This document shows positions 8,502-16,452 of a DNA stretch of 39,989 nt, piece after piece (positions within the stretch are counted from its first letter, which is position 1; every line of letters starts with the position of its first letter). Where the stretch lies: contig JACRIW010000055.1 in NCBI GenBank assembly GCA_016215625.1, positions 1 through 39,989 of the forward strand, in the 5' to 3' direction. The position numbers were made by a program, and so were the translations under genes. The stretch comes from Candidatus Eiseniibacteriota bacterium (GTDB lineage Bacteria; Eisenbacteria; RBG-16-71-46). Under the pieces are notes generated by a model that saw only the letters and a program-made list of their open reading frames with translations, was not told the DNA's origin and did no database searches.

Positions 8502-9548
8502 GTGCTCCGTCGCTGCCTCGTTCCGGCATTCACGCTCGCGCTCGCCGCGCTGGTTTCGTCGTGCGCCGTGCGTGGCGCCCAGGATTCGATCGGACCCAGC
8601 GTGTACGACGACGCGCCACCGGCGCAGACGATGCCGTCGGCCAAGCTCGGGCTGCCGCCGCAGTACCGCGTCTTCCACGACGAGCTCGCCGAGTACGGTG
8701 ACTGGACGCTGATCGAGCCCTACGGCTGGTGCTTCCGCCCCGCGGTGAACTTCGTCGCGTGGCGTCCCTACAGCCAGGGCTGGTGGGAGCCCTCCGACAC
8801 GTACGGCTGGATCTGGAACTCGACCGAGCCGTTCGGCTGGATCACGTATCACTACGGCGCGTGGTTCTACGACCGCTTCCAGGGCTGGGTGTGGCAGCCG
8901 GGTCCCGTGTGGGGGCCGGCGTGGGTCGCGTGGGCGCAGATCGACGACTACATCGGATGGGCGCCGCTCGCGCCCTTCGACATGCAGGACATCTCCGACG
9001 TGCCCGACGGCATGTTCCTCTACGTGCGTGCGCCGCAGTTCGTGTCGTCGAGCGTCAGCACGCAGGCGCTGTACGTGAGCCGGCTCACCGGCACGCGCGG
9101 CGGCCTGTACGCGATCGAGAACCTCGACCGCGTGAACGGTGTACCGATCAACCGCGGCCCCGATTTCGAGATGCTCCAGCGCATGAACGTGCCCGTGCCC
9201 GCGCGCGTCGATCCCACGCGCTTCCGCCAGGCGACGTTGCCGAGCGGGCTCGCGCTGCCCGACGAAGCCGACCTCGTGCGCTCCTCGCGGCGCATGCTCG
9301 AGGTGGCTGCGCGCGACCTGAACCGGCTGCGTCCGAACCTCGACGTGCCTCCGCCGCCGACTCCGCCCGCGCCGGCTCCCCCACCGTCCACGGGCAGCGG
9401 AACGCCGCGCGTGAAGCCGGGACCCTCGGCGCCTCCGGGCGACACCCTGCACGTGAAGCGTCCGCCGATGCCGCGCGGAGACAAGCCGGGCGGCAAACCG
9501 GTCGGCAGCCCCCGCCCGGGCGCGCCGGCGGACAGCACGCGCCGCTGA
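8502..9548 (+). CDS. YXWXXW-repeat lipoprotein (DUF6600-like)
   Basis: Predicted envelope lipoprotein of 348 residues. The GTG start at 8502 is preceded by GAGGTG and opens a lipoprotein signal ending in the lipobox LVSSC. Residues about 65-165 are a run of aromatic repeats (YGDWTLIEPYGWCFRP, GWWEPSDTYGWIWNS, PFGWITYHYGAWF, GWVWQPGPVWGPAWVAW, YIGWAPLAPF), the pattern of the YXWXXW/DUF6600 group found in FCB and related bacteria. The C-terminal about 70 residues are Pro/Gly/Lys-rich and probably disordered. The biochemical role is unknown. The queG gene follows 11 bp downstream, so the two may share a transcript although their jobs look unrelated. Confidence 0.85.
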   Translation: MLRRCLVPAFTLALAALVSSCAVRGAQDSIGPSVYDDAPPAQTMPSAKLGLPPQYRVFHDELAEYGDWTLIEPYGWCFRPAVNFVAWRPYSQGWWEPSDTYGWIWNSTEPFGWITYHYGAWFYDRFQGWVWQPGPVWGPAWVAWAQIDDYIGWAPLAPFDMQDISDVPDGMFLYVRAPQFVSSSVSTQALYVSRLTGTRGGLYAIENLDRVNGVPINRGPDFEMLQRMNVPVPARVDPTRFRQATLPSGLALPDEADLVRSSRRMLEVAARDLNRLRPNLDVPPPPTPPAPAPPPSTGSGTPRVKPGPSAPPGDTLHVKRPPMPRGDKPGGKPVGSPRPGAPADSTRR

Positions 9549-9559
9549 CGCACCGGCCG

Positions 9560-10687
9560 ATGACGCCGAAGGAGCAGTTGGTCGCGCGGGCGCTCGACGC
9601 GGGCTTCGAAGCCGCGCGCATCGCCGCGGTCGGACCGCTCGAGGCACAGCGCCACTACGAAGCGTGGCTCGCGGCGGGGCGTCACGGCGAGATGGCGTGG
9701 CTCGCGTCCGAAAAGCACCGCGCGCGTCGAGCCGATCCGTCGCTGCTCGTGCGCGGCATCCGCTCCGTGCTCAGCGTCGCGCTGTGCCATCCGCCTCTCG
9801 CCGACGCGGCGCGCGACGAACGCCTCGGCCGCATCGCGCGCTACGCCGCGGGCGAGGACTACCACCGCGTCATGAAGGACAAGCTGCTCGCGCTCGAGAC
9901 GTGGATCCGCACCGAGCTGTTTCCCGGCTCGGGCTCGCTCTGGTACGCGGACACGGGCGCCATCCTCGAGCGCGGCTGGGCCGAGCGCGCGGGAATCGGC
10001 TGGGTCGGCAAGCATTCGGGCGTGATCTCGCCCGCGTTCGGCTCGTGGTTCCTGCTCGGTCAGATCCTGCTCGACCGCGAGCTCGAACCCGACGCGCCGG
10101 TGGCCAAGGACCACTGCGGCACGTGCACGCGCTGTCTGGGCGCGTGCCCCACGGGCGCGATCGTCGCGCCCTACCAGGTGGACGCGCGGCGCTGCATCTC
10201 GTACCTCACGATCGAGCACAAGGGCGTCGTGCCGCGCGAGCTGCGCGCCGCGATCGGAGACTGGCTCTTCGGCTGCGACCTCTGCCTCGACGCGTGCCCC
10301 TGGAACCGCTTCGCGCCTGAGGCGCGCGAGTCGCGCCTGCACGCGCGCGAGCTCGAGGGTTGGACGCTCGAGCGCTTCCTCGGGCTCAGCGAAGCCGCGT
10401 TCTTCGAACTGTTCGCCGAGAGCCCGATCCGGCGCGCGGACCGCGAAGGCTTCGTGCGCAACGTGTGCATCGTGCTCGGCAACCGCCGCGACGACCGTGC
10501 GGTGGGCGCGCTCGCGCGTACGCTCGGGCACGACGTCTCGCCGGTCGTGCGGCTGCACGCGGCCTGGGCGCTCGGGCGCATCGGCGGCGGCGCGGCGCGC
10601 GCGGCGCTCGCGCACGCCGCGCCGCGCGAGCGCGACCCGCAGGTGCACGACGAGATCCGGCTCGCGCTCGAGGAGGCGGCCGCATGA
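9560..10687 (+). CDS. queG: Epoxyqueuosine reductase
   Basis: Cobalamin- and 4Fe-4S-dependent enzyme for the last step of queuosine synthesis (epoxyqueuosine to queuosine in tRNA), 375 residues. It shows RYAAGEDYHRVMK, WYADTGAILERGWAERAGIGW (with the catalytic Asp region), and two ferredoxin-type clusters CGTCTRCLGACPTGA and CDLCLDACPWN, joined by CISYLTIEHKG. The C-terminus is HEAT-like (SPVVRLHAAWALGRIG), as in full-length QueG. The ATG at 9560 is 11 bp after the previous stop and has a weak ribosome site. Its stop codon overlaps the next start (ATGA), so the GH53 gene is translationally coupled. No other queuosine gene is nearby. Confidence 0.93.
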   Translation: MTPKEQLVARALDAGFEAARIAAVGPLEAQRHYEAWLAAGRHGEMAWLASEKHRARRADPSLLVRGIRSVLSVALCHPPLADAARDERLGRIARYAAGEDYHRVMKDKLLALETWIRTELFPGSGSLWYADTGAILERGWAERAGIGWVGKHSGVISPAFGSWFLLGQILLDRELEPDAPVAKDHCGTCTRCLGACPTGAIVAPYQVDARRCISYLTIEHKGVVPRELRAAIGDWLFGCDLCLDACPWNRFAPEARESRLHARELEGWTLERFLGLSEAAFFELFAESPIRRADREGFVRNVCIVLGNRRDDRAVGALARTLGHDVSPVVRLHAAWALGRIGGGAARAALAHAAPRERDPQVHDEIRLALEEAAA

Positions 10688-11817
10688 AGGCTTCGCGTTT
10701 CGCGTGGATCGTACTCGGAGCGCTCGCCGCGGCACGCGTGCCGGAGGCGCGCGCATTCGAAATCGGCGCCGACCTCTCGTCCCTCCCGCGCGTCGAAGCC
10801 GGCGGGGCGGTGTTCAGCGACGGCGACACGACGGCCGACGCGATCACGCTGCTGCGCCGCGCCGGGTTCACGAGCGTGCGGCTGCGGCTCTGGCACACGC
10901 CCGCGGACGGCGACTGCGCGCTCGCACCCACGCTCGCGCTCGCGAAGCGTGCGCAGGGCGCCGGCCTGCGCGTGCTGCTCGACCTGCACTACAGCGACAC
11001 GTGGGCCGATCCCGCGCACCAGAGCCCACCCGCGGCGTGGGCGGCGCTTTCGCCGGAAACGCTGCGCGACAGCGTGCGCGCGTACACGCGCGACGTGCTC
11101 GCCGCGTTCGTGGCACAGGGCACGCCGCCCGCGTGGGTGCAGATCGGCAACGAAATCGACGGCGGCATGCTGTGGGAGAGCGGCCGGCTGCGCGGCGGCC
11201 GTGCGCGGCTCGCGAGCCGCGAGACGTTCGCGCGGCTCGTGCGCGCGGGCGCGGACGGCGCCCGCGAAGCGTCACCCGGCACGAAGATCGTCGTGCACTT
11301 CTCGGGCGGCGGCGATCGCGACGGCGCCGAGGAGTTTTTCGCGACGCTCGACGAGCGCGACGTGCCGTTCGACGTGATGGCGGTGTCGTACTACCCGTGG
11401 TGGCACGGCACGCCGCGCCAGCTCGAGAGCACGCTGCGCGCCCTGGCGTCGCGCTTCTCGCGTCCCGTGATGGTCGCGGAGACCGCGCAGCCGTGGACGA
11501 GCGCGTGGTTCGACGCCACGCACAACGCCGCGGGCAAGCTCCCCGCGGGCGCGCACCCCGCGTCGCCCGAGGGCCAGGCGGCGTTCGCGGCCGAGGTGCG
11601 CGCGATCGTCACACGCGTGAGCGGCGGGCGCGGGCTCGGCGTGTGGTGGTGGGAACCGGCGTGGATCGTCGCGCCGCACGCCACGTCGCCGTGGGAGAAC
11701 TGCACGCTGTTCGACGAGAAGGGCGCGCTCCTGCCGGCGGCACGTGCGCTGGTGCAGGGCGCTCCGGTGCCTGCGGCGCCTGCGGCGCCACGAGATGTGA
11801 CGAGGCATCGGCGCTGA
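10684..11817 (+). CDS. Secreted GH53 arabinogalactan endo-beta-1,4-galactanase
   Basis: Predicted exported TIM-barrel glycosidase of family GH53, cleaving beta-1,4-galactan side chains of pectin, 377 residues. It has a signal peptide of about 24 residues (MKASRFAWIVLGALAAARVPEARA), then GFTSVRLRLW, the conserved DLHYSDTWADPAHQ, the acid/base Glu157 in QIGNEIDGG and the nucleophile Glu266 in VAETAQPW. WWWEPAW near the end is also family-typical. It overlaps the queG stop by 4 bp (ATGA). No other pectin-degrading gene or SusCD-type importer is in view, so its substrate supply is unclear. It lacks the FlgD-Ig-like tail of the other exoproteins here, so it probably leaves by a different route or stays periplasmic. 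Confidence 0.9.
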   Translation: MKASRFAWIVLGALAAARVPEARAFEIGADLSSLPRVEAGGAVFSDGDTTADAITLLRRAGFTSVRLRLWHTPADGDCALAPTLALAKRAQGAGLRVLLDLHYSDTWADPAHQSPPAAWAALSPETLRDSVRAYTRDVLAAFVAQGTPPAWVQIGNEIDGGMLWESGRLRGGRARLASRETFARLVRAGADGAREASPGTKIVVHFSGGGDRDGAEEFFATLDERDVPFDVMAVSYYPWWHGTPRQLESTLRALASRFSRPVMVAETAQPWTSAWFDATHNAAGKLPAGAHPASPEGQAAFAAEVRAIVTRVSGGRGLGVWWWEPAWIVAPHATSPWENCTLFDEKGALLPAARALVQGAPVPAAPAAPRDVTRHRR

Positions 11818-11848
11818 GTGAGACGGATGCCGTGCGGCGGTCAGGCGC

Positions 11849-12271
11849 TCAGCCCTCGAGCTTCGTCCCGCTCACCCACTCCTCGCCGCCCTCGGCGTAC
11901 GTCTCCTTCTTCCAGATGGGGACGCGCTTCTTGAGCTCGTCCATCACCCAGCGGCACGCGTCGAACGCGGGGCCGCGATGGTGCGAGGCGACCACGACCA
12001 CGACGCTCGGCTCCGCGGGAGGCACCTCGCCGAGCCGGTGCGCGACGGTGCACGCTTCGATCTCGAACCGTTCGCACGATTCGCGCTCGAGCGCCTCGAG
12101 CTCGCGCAGCGCCATGGGCTCGTAGGCCTCGTACGACAGGCGCGTGACGTGGCGGCCGTCGTGATGGTCCCGCGTCGTGCCGAGGAACGTGAGCACGGCG
12201 CCGCAGTCGCGGCGCTGCAGCGCGGCGGTCGCCGCCGCGGCGTCGAGCGGCTCGTGGCTCAGCGTGGCCAC
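11849..12271 (-). CDS. moaE: Molybdopterin synthase catalytic subunit
   Basis: Large subunit of molybdopterin synthase, which inserts two sulfurs into precursor Z (cPMP) during molybdenum cofactor synthesis. 140 residues, normal size. It shows GAVLTFLGTTRDHHDGR, LSYEAYEPMA, VAHRLGEVPPAEPSVVVVVASHHR and DELKKRVPIWKKE, in which Lys114 and Lys121 match the active-site lysines of E. coli MoaE (Lys119, Lys126). It lies 4 bp downstream of moaD in the same orientation, so the heterotetramer subunits are made together. Other moa/moe genes and any molybdoenzyme are outside the window. Confidence 0.94.
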   Translation of the reverse strand: MATLSHEPLDAAAATAALQRRDCGAVLTFLGTTRDHHDGRHVTRLSYEAYEPMALRELEALERESCERFEIEACTVAHRLGEVPPAEPSVVVVVASHHRGPAFDACRWVMDELKKRVPIWKKETYAEGGEEWVSGTKLEG

Positions 12272-12275
12272 GCGC

Positions 12276-12521
12276 TCAGCCCCCGCTCACCGGCGGCAGC
12301 AGCGCCAGCTCGGCGCCGTCGCGCAACGCGTCGGCTGCGCGCACGAGCACGCCGTCCTGCGCGACCGCGAGGTGCGCGCGCAGCGGCGCGAGGTCCGCGT
12401 GCTCGCGCACGAGCGCGTCGAGCGCGTCGCGCACGCACGCGCCTTCCGGCAGCGTCAGGATGGCCGAGGACACGCCGGCGCGCTCGCGCGCCTGAGCGAA
12501 GAACAGCACGTTCAGCTGCAT
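12276..12521 (-). CDS. moaD: Molybdopterin synthase sulfur carrier subunit
   Basis: Ubiquitin-fold sulfur carrier of 81 residues ending in the required Gly-Gly (LLPPVSGG), which is adenylated and thiocarboxylated before giving sulfur to MoaE. The N-terminal strand MQLNVLFFAQARERAG and DGAELALLPPVSGG are family features. GGAGGA lies upstream of the ATG at a rather long 12-nt spacing. It is divergent from the CPBP protease gene, whose start is only 41 bp away, so the two promoters must be closely packed. Confidence 0.93.
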   Translation of the reverse strand: MQLNVLFFAQARERAGVSSAILTLPEGACVRDALDALVREHADLAPLRAHLAVAQDGVLVRAADALRDGAELALLPPVSGG

Positions 12522-12527
12522 GAGAGG

Positions 12528-12556
12528 TTGGTTCCTCCGTGTGGGCGGCCTATGCT
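12528..12556 (+). promoter_or_regulatory. Promoter of the CPBP protease gene, implying a leaderless mRNA
   Basis: TTGGTT, exactly 17 bp, TATGCT. Only 6 bp separate the -10 box from the ATG at 12563, so transcription would start at or next to the A of the start codon. No Shine-Dalgarno fits in that space. Confidence 0.55.
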
Positions 12557-12562
12557 GGCCGG

Positions 12563-13735
12563 ATGGAAGACCACACGCAAGTCCCCGCGAGCGATCCGGG
12601 ACGGGAACTCCCGACCGCCCCGCAGGCGCCCGCCGCTCCTCAGTCGCCCGACCCGGAGTCTCGCCGCATCGCGCGCGGCCTGTTCGCCTGGCTGCTGATC
12701 ATCGCGTTCGGCGGTCTCGCGAGCGTGCTGTTCGGCCAGGAGGAAGGCGCGTTCTTCTTCGCGCTCGCGGGCGTGCTCGTGCTCGCACAGGCGACCGACG
12801 CCGCGGTCGCGGTGCGCGGCTACAAGAACTGGGTCGAGTCGAACGTGCCGCGCCGCGAGTTCCGCGGCGTGCTCTTCCGCGTGCTCGTCCGCTCGCTCGT
12901 GCCCATGATCGGCGTGCTGTTCTACGCGGGCATCGGCGCGTGGGCGCTTTCCGACGGCGGCGGCGCGCTGCCCGCACACGAGCTGGCCGCGTGGTGGTGC
13001 TTCGGGAGTGCGCTCGTGTGCGCGCTGCTTGTGTGGCGTCCGGCCGCCGACCTCGTCACGCGCGCGTGCTTCCGCACCGGTGCGATCGGCCGCACGCGCC
13101 GCCTCACCGCGCGCGTCGTGGTGATGGCGCTGCTGCTGCCGGTGCCGATGCGGCTGCTCTTCCCCGAGATGCTCGACCTGCTCAAGTCCTCCGAGGAACC
13201 GCTCGCCACACCCGGCGGACTCGTCGCGCAGCTGGTCGGCGAGGTCGTGATCGCCGTGGCCGGAGTCGGCCTGCTCGTCCGCCGCGACTGGCGCCAGACG
13301 CTCGAGCGGCTCGGCATCACCGCCATGAAGCCCGTCCACTTCCTCGTCGCCGCCGCGGGGCTCGGCGCGATCATCGCGCTCAACTCGGGCATGGAGTGGA
13401 TGCAGCAGCGCTGGTTCCACGAGCTGTGGCTGCAGGACACCGAAGTCACGAAGCTCATCGCCGCCGACCTGCCCGTCGCGACGACGCTGCTGCTCGGCCT
13501 GAGCGCCGGCCTCGGCGAGGAGATCTCGCTGCGCGGCGCGCTGCAACCCCGGCTCGGCATCGTGCTCACGGCGATCGTGTTCGCTTCCCTGCACGTGCAG
13601 TACTCGTGGGTCGGCATGCTCACGATCGCGCTGCTCGGCGCATTGCTCGGTGTGATCCGCGCGCGCACGAACACGACGACGGCGATCCTCATCCACGCGC
13701 TCTACGACGTGTTCGCGGCGCTGTCGTCGCACTGA
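12563..13735 (+). CDS. CPBP family intramembrane metalloprotease
   Basis: Integral membrane protein of 390 residues with the CPBP/Abi (Rce1-like) core at the C-terminus. Its metal and catalytic motifs are GEEISLRGAL (EExxxR), FASLHVQ (FxxxH) and HALYDV (HxxxD). About eight hydrophobic segments follow an N-terminal Pro-rich cytosolic stretch of about 30 residues. The ATG at 12563 fits the promoter position; an upstream GTG at 12539 would lie inside the promoter. Substrate unknown; relatives process prenylated or bacteriocin-related peptides or have scaffold roles. It ends 28 bp before a convergent repeat exoprotein. Confidence 0.85.
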   Translation: MEDHTQVPASDPGRELPTAPQAPAAPQSPDPESRRIARGLFAWLLIIAFGGLASVLFGQEEGAFFFALAGVLVLAQATDAAVAVRGYKNWVESNVPRREFRGVLFRVLVRSLVPMIGVLFYAGIGAWALSDGGGALPAHELAAWWCFGSALVCALLVWRPAADLVTRACFRTGAIGRTRRLTARVVVMALLLPVPMRLLFPEMLDLLKSSEEPLATPGGLVAQLVGEVVIAVAGVGLLVRRDWRQTLERLGITAMKPVHFLVAAAGLGAIIALNSGMEWMQQRWFHELWLQDTEVTKLIAADLPVATTLLLGLSAGLGEEISLRGALQPRLGIVLTAIVFASLHVQYSWVGMLTIALLGALLGVIRARTNTTTAILIHALYDVFAALSSH

Positions 13736-13763
13736 CCGGCAGCGCCGCGAGACGGGTTCCGCG

Positions 13764-15518
13764 TCAGCGCGCGACGACGATGCGCTGCGTGCGCGACAGC
13801 CCGAGCGCCTCGAGCCGCGCGAAGTACACGCCCGGCGCCACCGAGCGCCCGCGGTCGTCCGAGAGATTCCAGACGGTCGTGTGATCGCCGGCCGCGCGCA
13901 TGCCGTCCTCGAGCGTGCGGACCGTGCGACCCGCGGTGTCGCGGATCACGAGACGCACGTTCACGGCGCCGGGCAGCGTCCAGCGGAACGCCGTCGTGCG
14001 CCGAGTCGGGTTGGGCGAGGGCACGGCGAACGCGAGCGGATCGCCTTCGCCGCCGGGCCCGACGCTCGCGGTCGGGGCGCCGAGCACACCGCTGCCGTTC
14101 ACGCGCTGCGCGTAGATGTCGTCGTCGCCACCGCGCCGGTCCTGCCACGCGAGCACCGCGCCGCCCGCGCCGTCGGAGACGAGCGTCACGAGGTACTGGT
14201 CCGCCGCGTCGGTGCAGATCGCGGCGCCGCCCGCGGGCCACGCGGGATCCACGATGCCGTTCGCGCGCACGCGCGAGGCGTAGATGTCGGCCTTCACGAG
14301 GCTACGGTAGTCGATCCACGCGATCACCGCGCCGCCGCTTCCGTCGGGTGCGAGGCTCGGCGTGTACTGGTCACCGGACGCCACGCATGCCGCCGCGCCG
14401 TTCGCCGGCCACACACCGTCGACGATGCCCGCGACGAGCACGTGCTGCGCGTAGATGTCGAGCGGCACGCCCGCGCGCTGGTCCTGCCACGTGACGATCG
14501 CACCGTTCGCCGCGTCGCGGACGATCGCGGGGTAGCGCTGGTCGCCCGCCGCGTTGCACACCACGAGGCCGTTCGCCGGCCACGAGGGATCGGCGGCGCC
14601 GCCCGCGCTCACGTGCGCGGCGTAGACGTCCGCGACGAAGCCCGCGCGATAGTCCTCCCACGCGACGATCGCGCCCCCGGCGCCGTCGGACGCGAGCACC
14701 GGCCCCGTCTGGCTGTTCGTCGCGCCGCACAGCAGCCGGCCGTTGCCGGGCCACGCGGGGTCCACGACGCCCGAGAGCAGCACGCGCTGTGCGTACACGT
14801 CGTACGAAGAGCCCACGCGCAGGTCCTGCCACGTGATGACGGCGTTGCTCGCGCCGGTCATCGCGATCCTCGGGTGCTCCTGCGCGCCCGCGGCGAAGCA
14901 CACGGCCCGGCCGTTCACCGGCCACGCCGGATCCACGACGCCGTTGCCGAGCACGTGATGCGCGTAGATGTCGGCGTTGCCGCTGCGCGAGTCGAGCCAC
15001 GTCACGACCGCGCCGCCGGCGCCGTCGGCGATGATCTGCGCCTGCGACTGGTCGAGCAGGTCGATGACGAGCGCGGTGCCGTCCACGGGCCACGCGGGAT
15101 CCACCACGCCCGAAGCGAGCACGCGCTGCGCGTAGATGTCGCTCGTCGTGCTGCGCCGGTCGGTCCACGTGACGATCGCGCCGCCCGCGCCGTCGGTCGT
15201 GATCGCGGGATCCTGCCGCAGCGCGTTCGCCGTGCAGATCGCGCGGCCGTCGCCCGGCCACGCCGGGTCCACGCCGCCGCCCGCGAGCACGTGCTGCGCG
15301 TAGATCGCCGCGCTCGATCCCAGCCGGTAGTCGTACCAGGCGACGATCGCGCCACCGGCGCCGTCGCTCACCGACACCGGCGCGTACTGGTGCTGCGTCG
15401 CGGTGCACACGGGAAGGTTGACGGTGGGATCGGTCGGCCACGCGGCGAACGCCACGGTGGGCACGAGCAGCAGGAAGGCGGCGGGCAGGGTGTATCGGCG
15501 GGATGCGATGGCGCGCAC
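13764..15518 (-). CDS. Repeat exoprotein A: eight propeller-like repeats with FlgD-Ig C-terminal domain
   Basis: Secreted protein of 584 residues, no known function. The GTG start at 15518 has GGAG 8 nt upstream and gives the signal peptide VRAIASRRYTLPAAFLLLVP...AFA. Then come eight copies of a roughly 55-residue unit, consensus DGAGGAIVxWxDxRxGxxxDIYAQRVLxxGxVDPAWPxxGxAxCxxxxxQxxP. The N-terminal piece LPVCTATQHQYAP is the second half of a unit, and the eighth repeat lacks that half: circular closure as in beta-propellers. The last about 85 residues (PNPTRR...DTAGRTVRTL...VAPGVYFARLEA...RIVVAR) are the FlgD-Ig-like tail. The repeat 'VDPAWP' differs from the 'xxLWxxxG' of the two paralogues at 24.8 and 28.0 kb. 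Confidence 0.87.
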   Translation of the reverse strand: MRAIASRRYTLPAAFLLLVPTVAFAAWPTDPTVNLPVCTATQHQYAPVSVSDGAGGAIVAWYDYRLGSSAAIYAQHVLAGGGVDPAWPGDGRAICTANALRQDPAITTDGAGGAIVTWTDRRSTTSDIYAQRVLASGVVDPAWPVDGTALVIDLLDQSQAQIIADGAGGAVVTWLDSRSGNADIYAHHVLGNGVVDPAWPVNGRAVCFAAGAQEHPRIAMTGASNAVITWQDLRVGSSYDVYAQRVLLSGVVDPAWPGNGRLLCGATNSQTGPVLASDGAGGAIVAWEDYRAGFVADVYAAHVSAGGAADPSWPANGLVVCNAAGDQRYPAIVRDAANGAIVTWQDQRAGVPLDIYAQHVLVAGIVDGVWPANGAAACVASGDQYTPSLAPDGSGGAVIAWIDYRSLVKADIYASRVRANGIVDPAWPAGGAAICTDAADQYLVTLVSDGAGGAVLAWQDRRGGDDDIYAQRVNGSGVLGAPTASVGPGGEGDPLAFAVPSPNPTRRTTAFRWTLPGAVNVRLVIRDTAGRTVRTLEDGMRAAGDHTTVWNLSDDRGRSVAPGVYFARLEALGLSRTQRIVVAR

Positions 15519-15645
15519 GAAGGGCTCCGGTGAAACGAGTGAGCCCGGAAGACCGAGTGGGGCGCGGCCCATGGACACGGGCGAACGAGTGTCCGAGCGA
15601 CGAGCATGCGGGCCACGCCGTGCGCGCCACAAGCACCAAAGCGAG

Positions 15646-15678
15646 ATGAGAGCGGCCGCTCGTGACGGCCGCCCTCAT
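15646..15678 (-). terminator. Hairpin downstream of the UPF0173 gene
   Basis: A 13-bp stem with one mismatch (ATGAGAGCGGCCG / CGGCCGCCCTCAT) and a 7-nt loop. It lies after the metallohydrolase stop and before the next minus-strand gene. The tail is not T-rich, so it is a likely rather than certain terminator. Confidence 0.5.
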
Positions 15679-15712
15679 CCGGGCGAAACGCGTGTATGTG
15701 GGCAATGTGGCG

Positions 15713-16432
15713 CTAGGACACCGCCACGCCGGGCGTGAGGTCGAGCACCTGCGCGTCGCACTTGCGCTTCGCGAGCTCCTCGCGGAGCGCCGCCGGAGTG
15801 CCCGTGAGCAGGCCGAAGGTGCCCCAGTGCATCGGCAGCACCCACTTCACGCCGAGCGCCTGCGTTGCCCACGCGGCTTCGCGCGGCCCCATCGTGTAGT
15901 GATCGCCGATCGGCAGGAACGCGATCTCGGGCGCGTACAGCTCGCGCGTGAGGTGCATGTCCATCGTCGGGCCGGTGTCGCCCGCGAAGTACAGGACCGT
16001 GCCGTCCTCGAGCGTGATCACGAAGCCGCCCTCACCGCCGCCGTGCGGACGGCCGGGCTCGTCGAAGCTCGAGGAGTGCACCGCGTTCACCATCGTGAAC
16101 GCGAGGCCCTCGACGCGCTGCGTGCCGCCCATGCCCATCCCGCAGCACGTCTTCACGCCCTTGGCCTCGAGATGCTCGCCGACCTCGAACCCGCACACGA
16201 CCTTCGCGCCGGTGCGCGTCGCGATGTCCGGCACGTCGCCCACGTGATCACCGTGGGCGTGCGAGACGCAGACGACGTCGGCCTTCGCGATCACGCGCCG
16301 GTCCTCGGGCGTCTTCGGGTTGCCGCTCACCCACGGATCGAGCAGCAGCGTCTTGCCGCCCGGCGTGAGCACTTCGAACGCACTGTGGCCGAGCCACGTG
16401 ATCGAGAAGCCGCGATTCCAGATCTTCGACAT
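15713..16432 (-). CDS. UPF0173 metal-dependent hydrolase (metallo-beta-lactamase fold)
   Basis: Cytosolic protein of 239 residues with the MBL fold of the UlaG/UPF0173 group. The metal site SHAHGDHVGDV (His58, His60, Asp62, His63) is intact; further motifs are ITWLGHSAFEV at the N-terminus, FAGDTGPTMDM, and LPMHWGTFG near the end. GAGGAAG precedes the ATG. It follows the tryptophanase gene by 20 bp and is probably in its operon. Substrate unknown; no L-ascorbate pathway genes are nearby, so UlaG activity should not be assumed. Confidence 0.88.
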   Translation of the reverse strand: MSKIWNRGFSITWLGHSAFEVLTPGGKTLLLDPWVSGNPKTPEDRRVIAKADVVCVSHAHGDHVGDVPDIATRTGAKVVCGFEVGEHLEAKGVKTCCGMGMGGTQRVEGLAFTMVNAVHSSSFDEPGRPHGGGEGGFVITLEDGTVLYFAGDTGPTMDMHLTRELYAPEIAFLPIGDHYTMGPREAAWATQALGVKWVLPMHWGTFGLLTGTPAALREELAKRKCDAQVLDLTPGVAVS

Positions 16433-16452
16433 GGTCGTCTTCCTCTCGCTCG

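Noticed and set aside
12539..12562. GTG 12539 as the start of the CPBP protease
   Set aside because: It lies inside the promoter spacer and has no ribosome site; ATG 12563 fits the promoter and the family better.
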